From NCBI RefSeq assembly GCF_001748245.1, contig NZ_BDFO01000001.1:4173853-4237852 (forward strand): a stretch of DNA of 64,000 nt, read 5' to 3'. This DNA comes from Oligoflexus tunisiensis (lineage in GTDB: Bacteria > Bdellovibrionota_B > Oligoflexia > Oligoflexales > Oligoflexaceae). This document shows positions 17,499-25,102 of this stretch, piece by piece. Below the pieces are notes generated by a model. The model had not been told where the DNA came from, ran no database searches, and saw only the letters and a program-made list of their open reading frames with translations. Numbering within the stretch: position 1 is the stretch's first letter; each line of letters opens with the position of its first letter. The translations under genes and the position numbers were made by a program.

Positions 17499-17526
17499 GT
17501 GACAGGAAGGATATCGTTCCTGTCAC
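17499..17526 (+). promoter_or_regulatory. Perfect hairpin between precursor and radical SAM gene
   Basis: Arms GTGACAGGAA (17499-17508) and TTCCTGTCAC (17517-17526) pair perfectly around an 8-base loop. No T-run follows, so it is not a simple terminator. A hairpin after a precursor gene commonly allows partial read-through or protects the upstream mRNA, giving more precursor than enzyme. It overlaps the first possible start of the radical SAM gene (17490), which argues for the later ATG at 17544. Confidence 0.65.
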
Positions 17527-17543
17527 ACAATAGGCAGAAGCTC

Positions 17544-18659
17544 ATGAATCCGATAATTTCGACTATCATTTTGAAACTTGCGAGTATCTGCAATCTCAAA
17601 TGCACGTATTGTTACTGGTTTCGCAACGGCGAAGTCAGGGACTACCCAAACGTTCTCAATGCTGAAACCAGAGCGGCGTTCGTGCGGACACTCGCCGCCC
17701 ACCTCAAGACGTATAAACCGCGCGAGTTCTCCATCATTTATCACGGCGGCGAGCCGCTGCTCTATGGCAAGAAGAATCTTCGACAGATCAGCAACGACAT
17801 TCGAGCCATCGAGCGCGAGACTGGTGTCAAAATCAACCTTGGAATGACCACTAACGGTCTTTTAATGGATCCCGAGTGGATTGAGATCCTCAAAGAGTTC
17901 GAAATTGCTGTGTCTGTCAGCCTTGACACCACAAGAGATGCTCACGATCGGAGCAGAATCGACTTCAAAGGCAAAAGTTCTTATGCAAACGTAGTCAACT
18001 GCCTGGGGCTCTTAAGATCGCAAGGAATCTCTCCCGGGCTCATTTCTGTTTGCGATCCTATGATCGAGCCGAAGGAGGTCTTTAAGCATTTCGTTCATGA
18101 CCTAAAGGTAAATCGCTTCAACGTGCTGATACCCGATTACACCTTTGAAGATCATGCGCCCTCGATCGCAAAATTTTACCGGGGCTTCTTTGATCTATGG
18201 TATGATGAATATGCAGCCCAGGATGTTGACGTCCCCATACTGCGAAATATGCTGCGCACAGTCCTCGGCAAAAAATCCTCATCGGAATCAATTGGCTCAG
18301 GTGCGAACTCGACCGTCACCATTAATACCGACGGCCGAATTGAGCATCATGATGCATTGAATATCATCCCAAGGCAGAAAAAGAACGCAAGCTGCATCAA
18401 CGTGCATACTCATGCGCTGCAGGACATCGTTAATGATCCGTGGTGGACGGCCGTGCATCAGGCCAGCAGTCTGCCATCTTCAGCCTGTGGAACATGTGAG
18501 CTCAAGACTGTCTGTGGGGGTGGTTTCATCGCTCATCGTTGGTCTGAGAGCAGAGGATTCGATAACCCAAGCGTGTACTGTTCGGATTACATGGACATAT
18601 ACACCCACATCTTTCGAAAGATATATCCCGACCTCTATTACAAAGAGAAAATATCATGA
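17544..18659 (+). CDS. Radical SAM/SPASM peptide maturase (FxsB-like)
   Basis: The product has 371 residues from ATG 17544. A start at 17490 would add 18 residues but would lie across a perfect hairpin. The CxxxCxxC cluster motif is C16, C20 and C23, with the usual aromatic (Y22) before the third Cys. The GGEPL SAM-binding motif follows (HGGEPLLYG). The C-terminal SPASM part contains CGTCELKTVCGGG and HRWSESRGF...NPSVYC. The latter signature is shared with FxsB, GrrM and XyeB-type enzymes that form aromatic cyclophane crosslinks in peptides. The most likely substrate is the preceding gene product, with its YDR/FDR/YDR motifs. It acts in the cytoplasm and requires at least one auxiliary FeS cluster. 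The final four bases overlap the oxygenase gene. Confidence 0.85.
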   Translation: MNPIISTIILKLASICNLKCTYCYWFRNGEVRDYPNVLNAETRAAFVRTLAAHLKTYKPREFSIIYHGGEPLLYGKKNLRQISNDIRAIERETGVKINLGMTTNGLLMDPEWIEILKEFEIAVSVSLDTTRDAHDRSRIDFKGKSSYANVVNCLGLLRSQGISPGLISVCDPMIEPKEVFKHFVHDLKVNRFNVLIPDYTFEDHAPSIAKFYRGFFDLWYDEYAAQDVDVPILRNMLRTVLGKKSSSESIGSGANSTVTINTDGRIEHHDALNIIPRQKKNASCINVHTHALQDIVNDPWWTAVHQASSLPSSACGTCELKTVCGGGFIAHRWSESRGFDNPSVYCSDYMDIYTHIFRKIYPDLYYKEKIS

Positions 18660-19732
18660 TGGTAACCATACATGAACAACCTTATAAGCATGCTTTTGGC
18701 AGCATGCCCTATCTCAACGATGCAGATTTTGAAAGGATACTCTCCGAGCTCAAGAGTGAATTGCCATGGAATCGGGTAAAGAAAAGGTTCTATGATCAAC
18801 ATGAACTCAGCTTGAATGATATAGGTGCCGACACGCTTCCATGGAATAATAAGGCTTTCCATCAAGCCGTAAGGCAAATGGTGGAATGCAGCCTCGGAGT
18901 GACCCTGGAACCTTTCTTCACTGCCACCGCTCACCTCCTAGCGCGGGGCCAATACATTAATCCACATACCGATGCGCCGGGTCCAGGTTATGAGAGCATT
19001 CGCTTGGGTCTTGTCATCAATGACGGTGACGTCGGAGGTGGTGAGATCCAAATTCTGGACGGGCGTAACAAGGTGGAGAAGACCATTTCGTTTGATGAGA
19101 ACAACTTCTTCCTGCTCGAGTTAAGTAGCCAGTCATGGCATGCCGTGAGGCCTATTCATAGGGGAACGCGGTACTCAGTAATCTTTTCATTCTGGGAACA
19201 GACGCCGGAGCATTACCTGAACGAAAAATGTGTAGAAGACATGCTATCCCGCGACCTAATTGCGCTGGACGACGGTTTTTTTCTCCATTCTCTGCATCGC
19301 CTTATTGAATTCAAAGCCCATCGAGTCAGGCATACAGGCCGGAATCTGCTCACTCACTTGGTAAATACCTACCGCCTCCTTATAGCGCTCGGTGCTCCAA
19401 ACGAGGTCTGTCGTTCTGGGCTCTGGCACAGCATCTACAGTCAACCTTTGGACGTTGTACCATCGCGAAATGAAATTGCAGCAATCATTGGCAACCAAGC
19501 TGAAGAACTGACATATTCGTTCTCGCAAGGCCTCTGGATGGACGCATTGGAATGTCTGGACGACGCCGGCAGGAGGAATTTCCTTCTCCTCGACTATGCA
19601 AATTTCATCGATCAGCTGGAGTTCGAAGAGGACGTAGGCTATATAGCACGTAAGATGGAATTGTATAAAAAGTTCCATGACATCCTCACGCCAGAAATGG
19701 CTCTATCTCTTAAGCGAATTTTCGGGATTTGA
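18656..19732 (+). CDS. 2-oxoglutarate/Fe(II) oxygenase fused to a DUF6817-like domain
   Basis: The product has 358 residues. Residues 80-180 form a prolyl-hydroxylase-like oxygenase core: H104 and D106 (NPHTDAPG), H162 (QSWHAV) and R172 (RGTRYSVIFSFW) are the expected iron and 2-oxoglutarate ligands. Residues 200-290 are helical, with HTGRNLLTHLVNTYRLL then VCRSGLWHSIYSQ. This resembles the DUF6817 family, which looks like a degenerate HD-type domain. The fusion is unusual. The gene overlaps the radical SAM gene by ATGA and touches the next gene at TGATG, so all are translated together. The likely role is hydroxylation of the precursor peptide, as seen in other RiPP pathways. This is inference. 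Confidence 0.75.
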   Translation: MMVTIHEQPYKHAFGSMPYLNDADFERILSELKSELPWNRVKKRFYDQHELSLNDIGADTLPWNNKAFHQAVRQMVECSLGVTLEPFFTATAHLLARGQYINPHTDAPGPGYESIRLGLVINDGDVGGGEIQILDGRNKVEKTISFDENNFFLLELSSQSWHAVRPIHRGTRYSVIFSFWEQTPEHYLNEKCVEDMLSRDLIALDDGFFLHSLHRLIEFKAHRVRHTGRNLLTHLVNTYRLLIALGAPNEVCRSGLWHSIYSQPLDVVPSRNEIAAIIGNQAEELTYSFSQGLWMDALECLDDAGRRNFLLLDYANFIDQLEFEEDVGYIARKMELYKKFHDILTPEMALSLKRIFGI

Positions 19733-20535
19733 TGATGAGTAAAAAAGTTATAGGCCTCACGTTTGCTATCGCAGCTGTATGTCTTCTCTATCTGTGGCCG
19801 AAACAGGAGACAATGCGCCCGGTAGACAGCGACAATGTTATCGTCGACACCAATCGTTCTATGACTGCGGCGAAAACCGAGGCCGCGGTACCAGTGACTC
19901 CAATGCCTTCTAAAGCTATTGCCAGCAATGGCGATAACGTGGCTGCTACCGGGAATCCAGTGCATGAGTCCGATACCCAGGCGAGCGACCCAATACACGA
20001 ATCATCACGCCGGGCCCCGCCGTTTCCAGCCACAGAGGAAACCGAGCGAGACGTAGTACTGAATGTCGAATATTTCAGTCCAGAAGAAGCCATCGCGTCT
20101 CTCGAAGCTAAAAAACTGACAGGCGTGACTCAGGGATTTCCTAAATTTCAGCCTCTTAACCTCGCTCAGCACCGATATCTCATTGAAGAGTTGTATGGCA
20201 GCTATAGGGGGAAACCCCTCGCCCCTAAAGAATCCTGGAACAACAGCCGTTTCGAATTCGAATTGGAAAAATTCGATGACAAGGGGAAAGACGCCTCACG
20301 GGCTGTACTTAGTATTTACCGCGATGAAGTACGGATTTCCAGAATTGAAGCGATATCAGGCGATGAGAACATCAGCCTGCGGTTTGACTCGGAAACTCAG
20401 ACATTGATCTTGGAAACAGGCGATGGGTCCTACCTTCAGATGGCGACCAATGCGCAGGGTTCAGAACTGATCGGCAATCTTTATGAAAATGACAAGGTTG
20501 TTACACACATCATATTCAGAAAAGCAGACAATTAA
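19732..20535 (+). CDS. Membrane-anchored or exported protein of the RiPP-like operon
   Basis: The product has 267 residues. Residues 4-23 are one hydrophobic segment (uncleaved anchor or signal peptide). A Ser/Thr/Pro-rich linker of about 90 residues follows, then a globular C-terminal domain of about 150 residues, rich in beta strands and acidic. I recognise no family. The start ATG lies in the sequence TGATGATG that also ends the oxygenase gene, so translation is coupled. The layout suggests a periplasmic protein tethered to the inner membrane. It could be an immunity, export or receptor protein for the peptide. No direct evidence separates these. Confidence 0.65.
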   Translation: MMSKKVIGLTFAIAAVCLLYLWPKQETMRPVDSDNVIVDTNRSMTAAKTEAAVPVTPMPSKAIASNGDNVAATGNPVHESDTQASDPIHESSRRAPPFPATEETERDVVLNVEYFSPEEAIASLEAKKLTGVTQGFPKFQPLNLAQHRYLIEELYGSYRGKPLAPKESWNNSRFEFELEKFDDKGKDASRAVLSIYRDEVRISRIEAISGDENISLRFDSETQTLILETGDGSYLQMATNAQGSELIGNLYENDKVVTHIIFRKADN

Positions 20536-20691
20536 TTTAAGGCAAGGCCAAGCATAAATAAATCCACCTGAGAACTTCTACTGAGCCCTGACTGGAAGAA
20601 AGCGTTGAGTGAATATGAGGCAAGGTTCAAGGTTCCAGAGGGAACGGCGGATGAAATGGATTGCCTGCGGTGACAGGGCTTCGCAACCCGA

Positions 20692-20708
20692 GCCCCTCTC
20701 CCAGGGGC
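20692..20708. terminator. Possible hairpin after the SRPBCC gene
   Basis: GCCCCT and AGGGGC pair around a 5-base loop, in the spacer between the convergent RiPP-like operon and the ArsR/SRPBCC pair. No T-run is present on either strand, so this is only a candidate. Confidence 0.3.
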
Positions 20709-20739
20709 ATCGGGCTGACGCTAACGGGGTAATTGACCC

Positions 20740-21612
20740 TCACTTCTGTTCCGCCATGGCCTTGATTTTGGGCAAGGAAAGGTTCCAGCTTTCGTTGGCC
20801 CCCGGCAGGCACTGCTCATGCTCTGGTGAGTCCGAGAAATCGCCCATTTCCACGGTCAGGCTGGTCTTTCCCTGCTCTTCCCGGAGATCAAACGTCAGAA
20901 AATCCAACTTCTGAAAATCAAGGCCTTGAACCCTGAAACTGAATTTCAGATGCCGGTTGGGCGTGATGCTATAAATAAAGCCTTTCGAACCCACATTGCC
21001 GTCTTCCATGATCCAGGTCACAGGACTGTCGGGACCTTTCCAGTCGGATTCCATTCTGGTTCCTGGCCACCAAAGACTGATCCATTCCTGGTTGAGCTGA
21101 CTATTGGTCAGAACCTCCCAAACCCGGGAAGCGGGAGCTTTGATGTCGATGGATTGTTTTAGGTTCAGGAATTGTTCACCCAATTCCCTGGCAAGGCCCA
21201 TGAGAATGCCCGCCCAGCCTTCAAAGAAGCCTTCGGTCTGGTCTTTGAATTTCGCTGCCATGACGTGCGTTAGAACCAGAACACAACCCTGGTCTTTGGG
21301 TGTGATGCTGATGGTGACCGTATCAGTTCCATCCGAATATTTGGGAACACGCGCGGTGAAGACCAGGCGTTTGGGTCGGTCTATGACCACATACTCGCCA
21401 TGATGTTCAACATCCTCGCCATTGCGATTTTCCACGATGATCCACTGGCCGCCGACCCGGGCATCGATCTCCACGCGCTTCATATGCCCTGTTTCGGTCG
21501 CGAAGAGAAAGCGGCCGGCTTTGGCGGGATCGAGAAAGGCATCAAATACGCGCTCAGGCGCCGCCCGAAAATGCCTCATGACGGTGACGGTGATGGATTC
21601 ATTCGGATTCAC
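20740..21612 (-). CDS. Double SRPBCC (AHSA1/START-like) domain protein
   Basis: The product has 290 residues from a GTG start at 21612 with AGGAGG upstream. The longer open frame to 21738 overlaps the ArsR gene and has no site. Two START/AHSA1-type domains follow one another: residues 4-140 (VMRHFRAAPERVFDAF, GGQW) and 150-285 (IKAPASRVWEVLTN). These are helix-grip folds that bind hydrophobic ligands. Single-domain relatives are commonly paired with ArsR regulators, as here. The gene overlaps the ArsR gene by 14 bases and is probably controlled by it. The ligand is unknown. The fused duplication is less common than single copies. Confidence 0.8.
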   Translation of the reverse strand: MNPNESITVTVMRHFRAAPERVFDAFLDPAKAGRFLFATETGHMKRVEIDARVGGQWIIVENRNGEDVEHHGEYVVIDRPKRLVFTARVPKYSDGTDTVTISITPKDQGCVLVLTHVMAAKFKDQTEGFFEGWAGILMGLARELGEQFLNLKQSIDIKAPASRVWEVLTNSQLNQEWISLWWPGTRMESDWKGPDSPVTWIMEDGNVGSKGFIYSITPNRHLKFSFRVQGLDFQKLDFLTFDLREEQGKTSLTVEMGDFSDSPEHEQCLPGANESWNLSLPKIKAMAEQK

Positions 21613-21940
21613 GGCTGTCCTCCTCATCCAGGATTTGTTCCAAAATATCCAGTCGCCCGTTCCAAAGTCGACTCTGCTTTTCCATCCATTGGAGCGCCAT
21701 CTCAAAGGCACGGGGATCGTAAGACAGAAAGTGTTCACGACCCGATTGCCGCCTCTTCACAAGGCGCGCACGCTCCAAAATACGGATATGTTTGGAGACA
21801 GAGTTCAATGACATCGCGAAAGGGTTGGCCAGGTCGGTGACCCTGGTTTCGCCTTTGGATAAGCGCTGCAATATGGCCCGACGTGTGGGATCCGCCAAGG
21901 CTAAAAGGATTTGATCAAGGTCCAGTTTGTGAGCGTTCAT
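21599..21940 (-). CDS. ArsR-family winged-helix regulator
   Basis: The product has 113 residues with the ArsR winged helix: ALADPTRRAILQRLSKGE, then NPFAMSLNSVSKHIRILERARLVKRR. There are no metal-binding cysteines, so a metal sensor is unlikely. It belongs to the group paired with SRPBCC proteins. A 22-bp palindrome directly upstream (21941-21962) covers the ribosome site, consistent with autoregulation. It is translationally coupled with the downstream SRPBCC gene. Confidence 0.9.
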   Translation of the reverse strand: MNAHKLDLDQILLALADPTRRAILQRLSKGETRVTDLANPFAMSLNSVSKHIRILERARLVKRRQSGREHFLSYDPRAFEMALQWMEKQSRLWNGRLDILEQILDEEDSRESE

Positions 21941-21962
21941 TATTCACCCTCAAGGGTGAATA
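21941..21962. promoter_or_regulatory. Palindromic operator over the ArsR ribosome site
   Basis: Ten-base arms TATTCACCCT and AGGGTGAATA flank CA, a perfect inverted repeat. It abuts the ArsR start codon and includes the GAGGGTG ribosome site on the minus strand. The simplest reading is the binding site of ArsR itself, though an RNA hairpin over the ribosome site would fit too. Confidence 0.7.
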
Positions 21963-22023
21963 TAGAAGCCGGCTGAAAGAATGTCAAGTCAGGCACGAGA
22001 TCCGTAAGACCAAACATTGAAAT

Positions 22024-23898
22024 TCATTTCGGGCTGTTGTGCATCCTATGGCTTTTGGATTGAGATATCGGCAGCTGGATCACGAATCTGGTATTGGGCG
22101 ACGTTTCGTCATAATTCAGGGACCCGTTTTGAGCTTCGATAATGCCTTTGGAAACGCTCAGACCGAGGCCCGTCCCTTTGCCAACTTCCTTGGTCGTGAA
22201 GAAAGGCTGGCCCAGTTTGGGGCGGATGTCCTCGGGTATTCCCTTTCCACTGTCCATGATCGCGATCTCTATGGTCCCGGCAATCTGCCCGACGCTAATC
22301 CTGACCCATCTCTCGCTCAGGTTCACGACAGCATCGAAGGCATTCGAAAGCAGGTTGAGCAACACCTGGGAAATCTCAGTCGCCCGGCACTCCAGCTCCA
22401 GATCAGGAGAAAAATCGTCAATGAGGAGCTGAATTTTGTACACATTGAATCGTTCTGAGCAGAAGGAAAGGGTTTCGTCGACTATGGTCCGAACCTTGAC
22501 CTGCTCAAAGGGATCCATATCCGTATTGCGGGAAAAGGTGCGGAGTCCTCTTATGATCTTGGCGATGCGTCGGGTCATATTGGAAATTGTTTCCACAGCG
22601 CCTATGGTCATCTCTTTGGGAATAGGTTCACGGTTCAGGAATATTTTGAGCTGCTTCGCTTTACCGTCGATGATAGCGAGAGGATTATTGATTTCATGAG
22701 CGATGCCACCCGCCATCTCACCGAGCGCACTCATTTTCGATGATGCAATCAGCTTGGCCTGCTGGGATGCGATCGTCGACTCAAACTGCTTGCGTTTGGT
22801 GATATCGACTCCAGTCAGAATCATGGTGTCCTTGCTGCCCCTCTTGATGAGTTTGCCGCTGCAAGACACCCAGCGGTGGGTTCCATCAGCACACACGGTG
22901 CGGAACTCAGCACTGAAAGAGGCTCTGTATAAAATCGAACTGCGAACCCGGGAATCCACGGAATTCCGATCATCGGGGTGGATGACTGAGAGGATATCGC
23001 TGAATGACTTGACTCCCTGGCCGGTTTTGGTCTCATCAAACAATAGGCCTCGATCCTCATACCAGACAATGAAATCACTGCCCAGGTCCCACTCGCAAGC
23101 CCATATATTTCCGGCATCCAGCGCAAAACGCAAACGCTGCTCGCTCGAATGCAGGGCTGTAAAGGCATAGATAAGCTCGATAGCCATCTCCTTCACTTCA
23201 GGAATCAAAGCAGCCTTGATCGGCAGCGCTTCCTCCTCTCTCCCAGCCTGTTTGATAGTGGAAATGATGGAGCGCACAACACGTGCTGTCTTAAGGCGAT
23301 GGAGTTTGAGAAGGATAAGACCGGATCCGCAGATGGAAAAAATCAGTAAAGCCGCTGTGGTGATGCTGGTCGTCAAGGACATGCTGTAAATATTCCGCAG
23401 ATCGAGTCGAATGATTGTGGCAGCCAGGATAAGCCCGGGGCCTTGTCCTCTGACGATAGGCTGGGTCAGCAAAATGGGCGCCAGATAGTCGGCGGCCAGA
23501 GCTTCTCTATGTAGTCGGGAAACCGTCTGTCTCGATTCCAAGGTTCGCTTGATATCCTGAATCAGGTCGGGATCAAGAGGCAGGTTTTCCAGGGGCATTC
23601 CTATCCAGCGGTGATGGGATGAGGCCATGACGCGAGGTGCGCAGCAGCCGATCACCAGAACAAATTCCACATCACTTTCACCACTGAGCACGCTCACGAG
23701 TCTCTGCAAATCTTCATCGGGAAGCTGCGTCTCTGCAGCATGATTCAGCATATTCGCAATAGTCTCGGAACGCTTGAATGAGGCTTTCTCCAGCTGATGT
23801 TCAAAGATGGCGTGAGAGATGAAAATTCCCGAGCCAAGGATGACCCCAGCCAGCAGCAGAAAAAGAGCAATGTGTCGCTTGATTTTAGTCAGGATCAT
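22024..23898 (-). CDS. Membrane sensor histidine kinase with PAS domain
   Basis: The product has 624 residues from ATG 23898; ATG 23916 is in frame and possible. A first membrane segment lies at residues 9-30 and a second at about 175-200, enclosing a periplasmic sensor region of about 140 residues. A PAS domain follows at about 245-365 (SEQRLRFALDAGN to VDITKRK). The phosphoacceptor is the His of GGIAHEINNP. The ATPase has N box LLNLLSNAFDA and G boxes DSGKGIPED and GKGTGLGLS. It overlaps the upstream solute-binding lipoprotein gene, so the two likely form one sensory unit. No response regulator gene is adjacent. Confidence 0.85.
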   Translation of the reverse strand: MILTKIKRHIALFLLLAGVILGSGIFISHAIFEHQLEKASFKRSETIANMLNHAAETQLPDEDLQRLVSVLSGESDVEFVLVIGCCAPRVMASSHHRWIGMPLENLPLDPDLIQDIKRTLESRQTVSRLHREALAADYLAPILLTQPIVRGQGPGLILAATIIRLDLRNIYSMSLTTSITTAALLIFSICGSGLILLKLHRLKTARVVRSIISTIKQAGREEEALPIKAALIPEVKEMAIELIYAFTALHSSEQRLRFALDAGNIWACEWDLGSDFIVWYEDRGLLFDETKTGQGVKSFSDILSVIHPDDRNSVDSRVRSSILYRASFSAEFRTVCADGTHRWVSCSGKLIKRGSKDTMILTGVDITKRKQFESTIASQQAKLIASSKMSALGEMAGGIAHEINNPLAIIDGKAKQLKIFLNREPIPKEMTIGAVETISNMTRRIAKIIRGLRTFSRNTDMDPFEQVKVRTIVDETLSFCSERFNVYKIQLLIDDFSPDLELECRATEISQVLLNLLSNAFDAVVNLSERWVRISVGQIAGTIEIAIMDSGKGIPEDIRPKLGQPFFTTKEVGKGTGLGLSVSKGIIEAQNGSLNYDETSPNTRFVIQLPISQSKSHRMHNSPK

Positions 23899-24931
23899 GG
23901 CTCGTTTTATCCTCATGCATGGGAAGGGCCTTTTTCACTATGCTATCAGTCCATCCTTTATAATCCTCTTGTGGTTTTGAAAGATGCCCGAGGCCACGAA
24001 GCATGTTTTCCATGCGCTGGAACGTCGCTTCGATCGTTCCGTCAGGACCGAGAAAAGCGAGCTGTTCATTGAGTGAAACCATCTTGACAAGACCAAGAGA
24101 CTCTTTGAATTCAGCACTCGGGATATGCTCTCGGGCAGCCATGAAAGCGTAAGATTCTTCCGGATGCTGCTCGGCATACTGCTGCGCTTTAAAAAATCCG
24201 AGCAGAAACCGGGCCAGCTCATCTCGACGTCGATCGATAAGGTCCTTATCAGCAGCAAAAGCGTCCACGATCTCATCAGGTATTTGTTTGCTACTAAACA
24301 GCATGTGAAAGTCGGGGTCGGAGAGCAGTTTGAAAGAATAAGGAGGAAAGGTGGAGGCCGCATCGATTTTGCCATTGCGTAGCGCGGAGCCCATGTGCCC
24401 TTGGCTCAAGGGGACAACTGTCATATCCTGGAGCGAGACAGAGCTGTGGCTTTCGACGGCCCGAGACAGGAGGTAAAAGCTGACCGTCGCCAGTTCAGCG
24501 CCTACCTCCTTGCCTTTCAAATCACTGAGGCTCTTTATACTGGAATGCGCGATGAGGACATCGGCTCCATGCGACGTGTCCATGACGGCAAACACCTGGA
24601 GCTGCCGCTTTGAGTACTGTCCGGCCAGCAAAACATCAAGCGGCGTCACCCCCATCACATCAATCTGGCCACGTTCAAAAGCTCGACGCGCATCCTGTAT
24701 GGCGCTGTATTCAATGATTTTCACTTTGACACCCAACTGCTCGAACAGACCTTTTTCCTGCGCAAGGAAGAGATATTCAATGGGAGGCCATGGTGATACC
24801 CCAATGCGAAGATCCTCTTCCGCAGTCGAGCAGCGTTGGCAGGATGTGACAAGTGACGCCAGGCAGAACAAACGGACAATGAGCGAAGAGTAATTTCTTC
24901 CATGTAAAGAAAGGCGATGACATATTTTCAT
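23885..24931 (-). CDS. NMT1/SsuA-like solute-binding lipoprotein
   Basis: The product has 348 residues from ATG 24931. ATG 24970 is in frame but gives an odd Cys-rich start. A signal peptide ends in a lipobox-like LVTSC. The mature protein begins LRIGVSPWPPIEYLFLAQEKGLF, typical of the NMT1/SsuA/TauA periplasmic-binding fold, and continues with DVMGVTPLDVL and the LSDLKGKEVGAE loop. Such proteins deliver sulfonates, nitrate, thiamine precursors or aromatic acids to ABC importers. No permease or ATPase gene is present. The next gene downstream is a sensor kinase with which it overlaps. It may therefore act as the ligand sensor of that kinase. The ligand is unknown. Confidence 0.8.
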   Translation of the reverse strand: MKICHRLSLHGRNYSSLIVRLFCLASLVTSCQRCSTAEEDLRIGVSPWPPIEYLFLAQEKGLFEQLGVKVKIIEYSAIQDARRAFERGQIDVMGVTPLDVLLAGQYSKRQLQVFAVMDTSHGADVLIAHSSIKSLSDLKGKEVGAELATVSFYLLSRAVESHSSVSLQDMTVVPLSQGHMGSALRNGKIDAASTFPPYSFKLLSDPDFHMLFSSKQIPDEIVDAFAADKDLIDRRRDELARFLLGFFKAQQYAEQHPEESYAFMAAREHIPSAEFKESLGLVKMVSLNEQLAFLGPDGTIEATFQRMENMLRGLGHLSKPQEDYKGWTDSIVKKALPMHEDKTSHDPD

Positions 24932-25102
24932 GCAAATAAAACCCTGTTGGCGAGAACAACAATCGCGCATTGCGGCTCTATCATGACCCTCTTACCGAAC
25001 ATAGGAAATGAAAAAATGCAGCTCAAGGGGATGGCTCATCCGTTGCAGCATTTTTGAGCAAGCGGAATCCCATGTTGCGAGGAAGCATGGAAGCCCCCGG
25101 GC

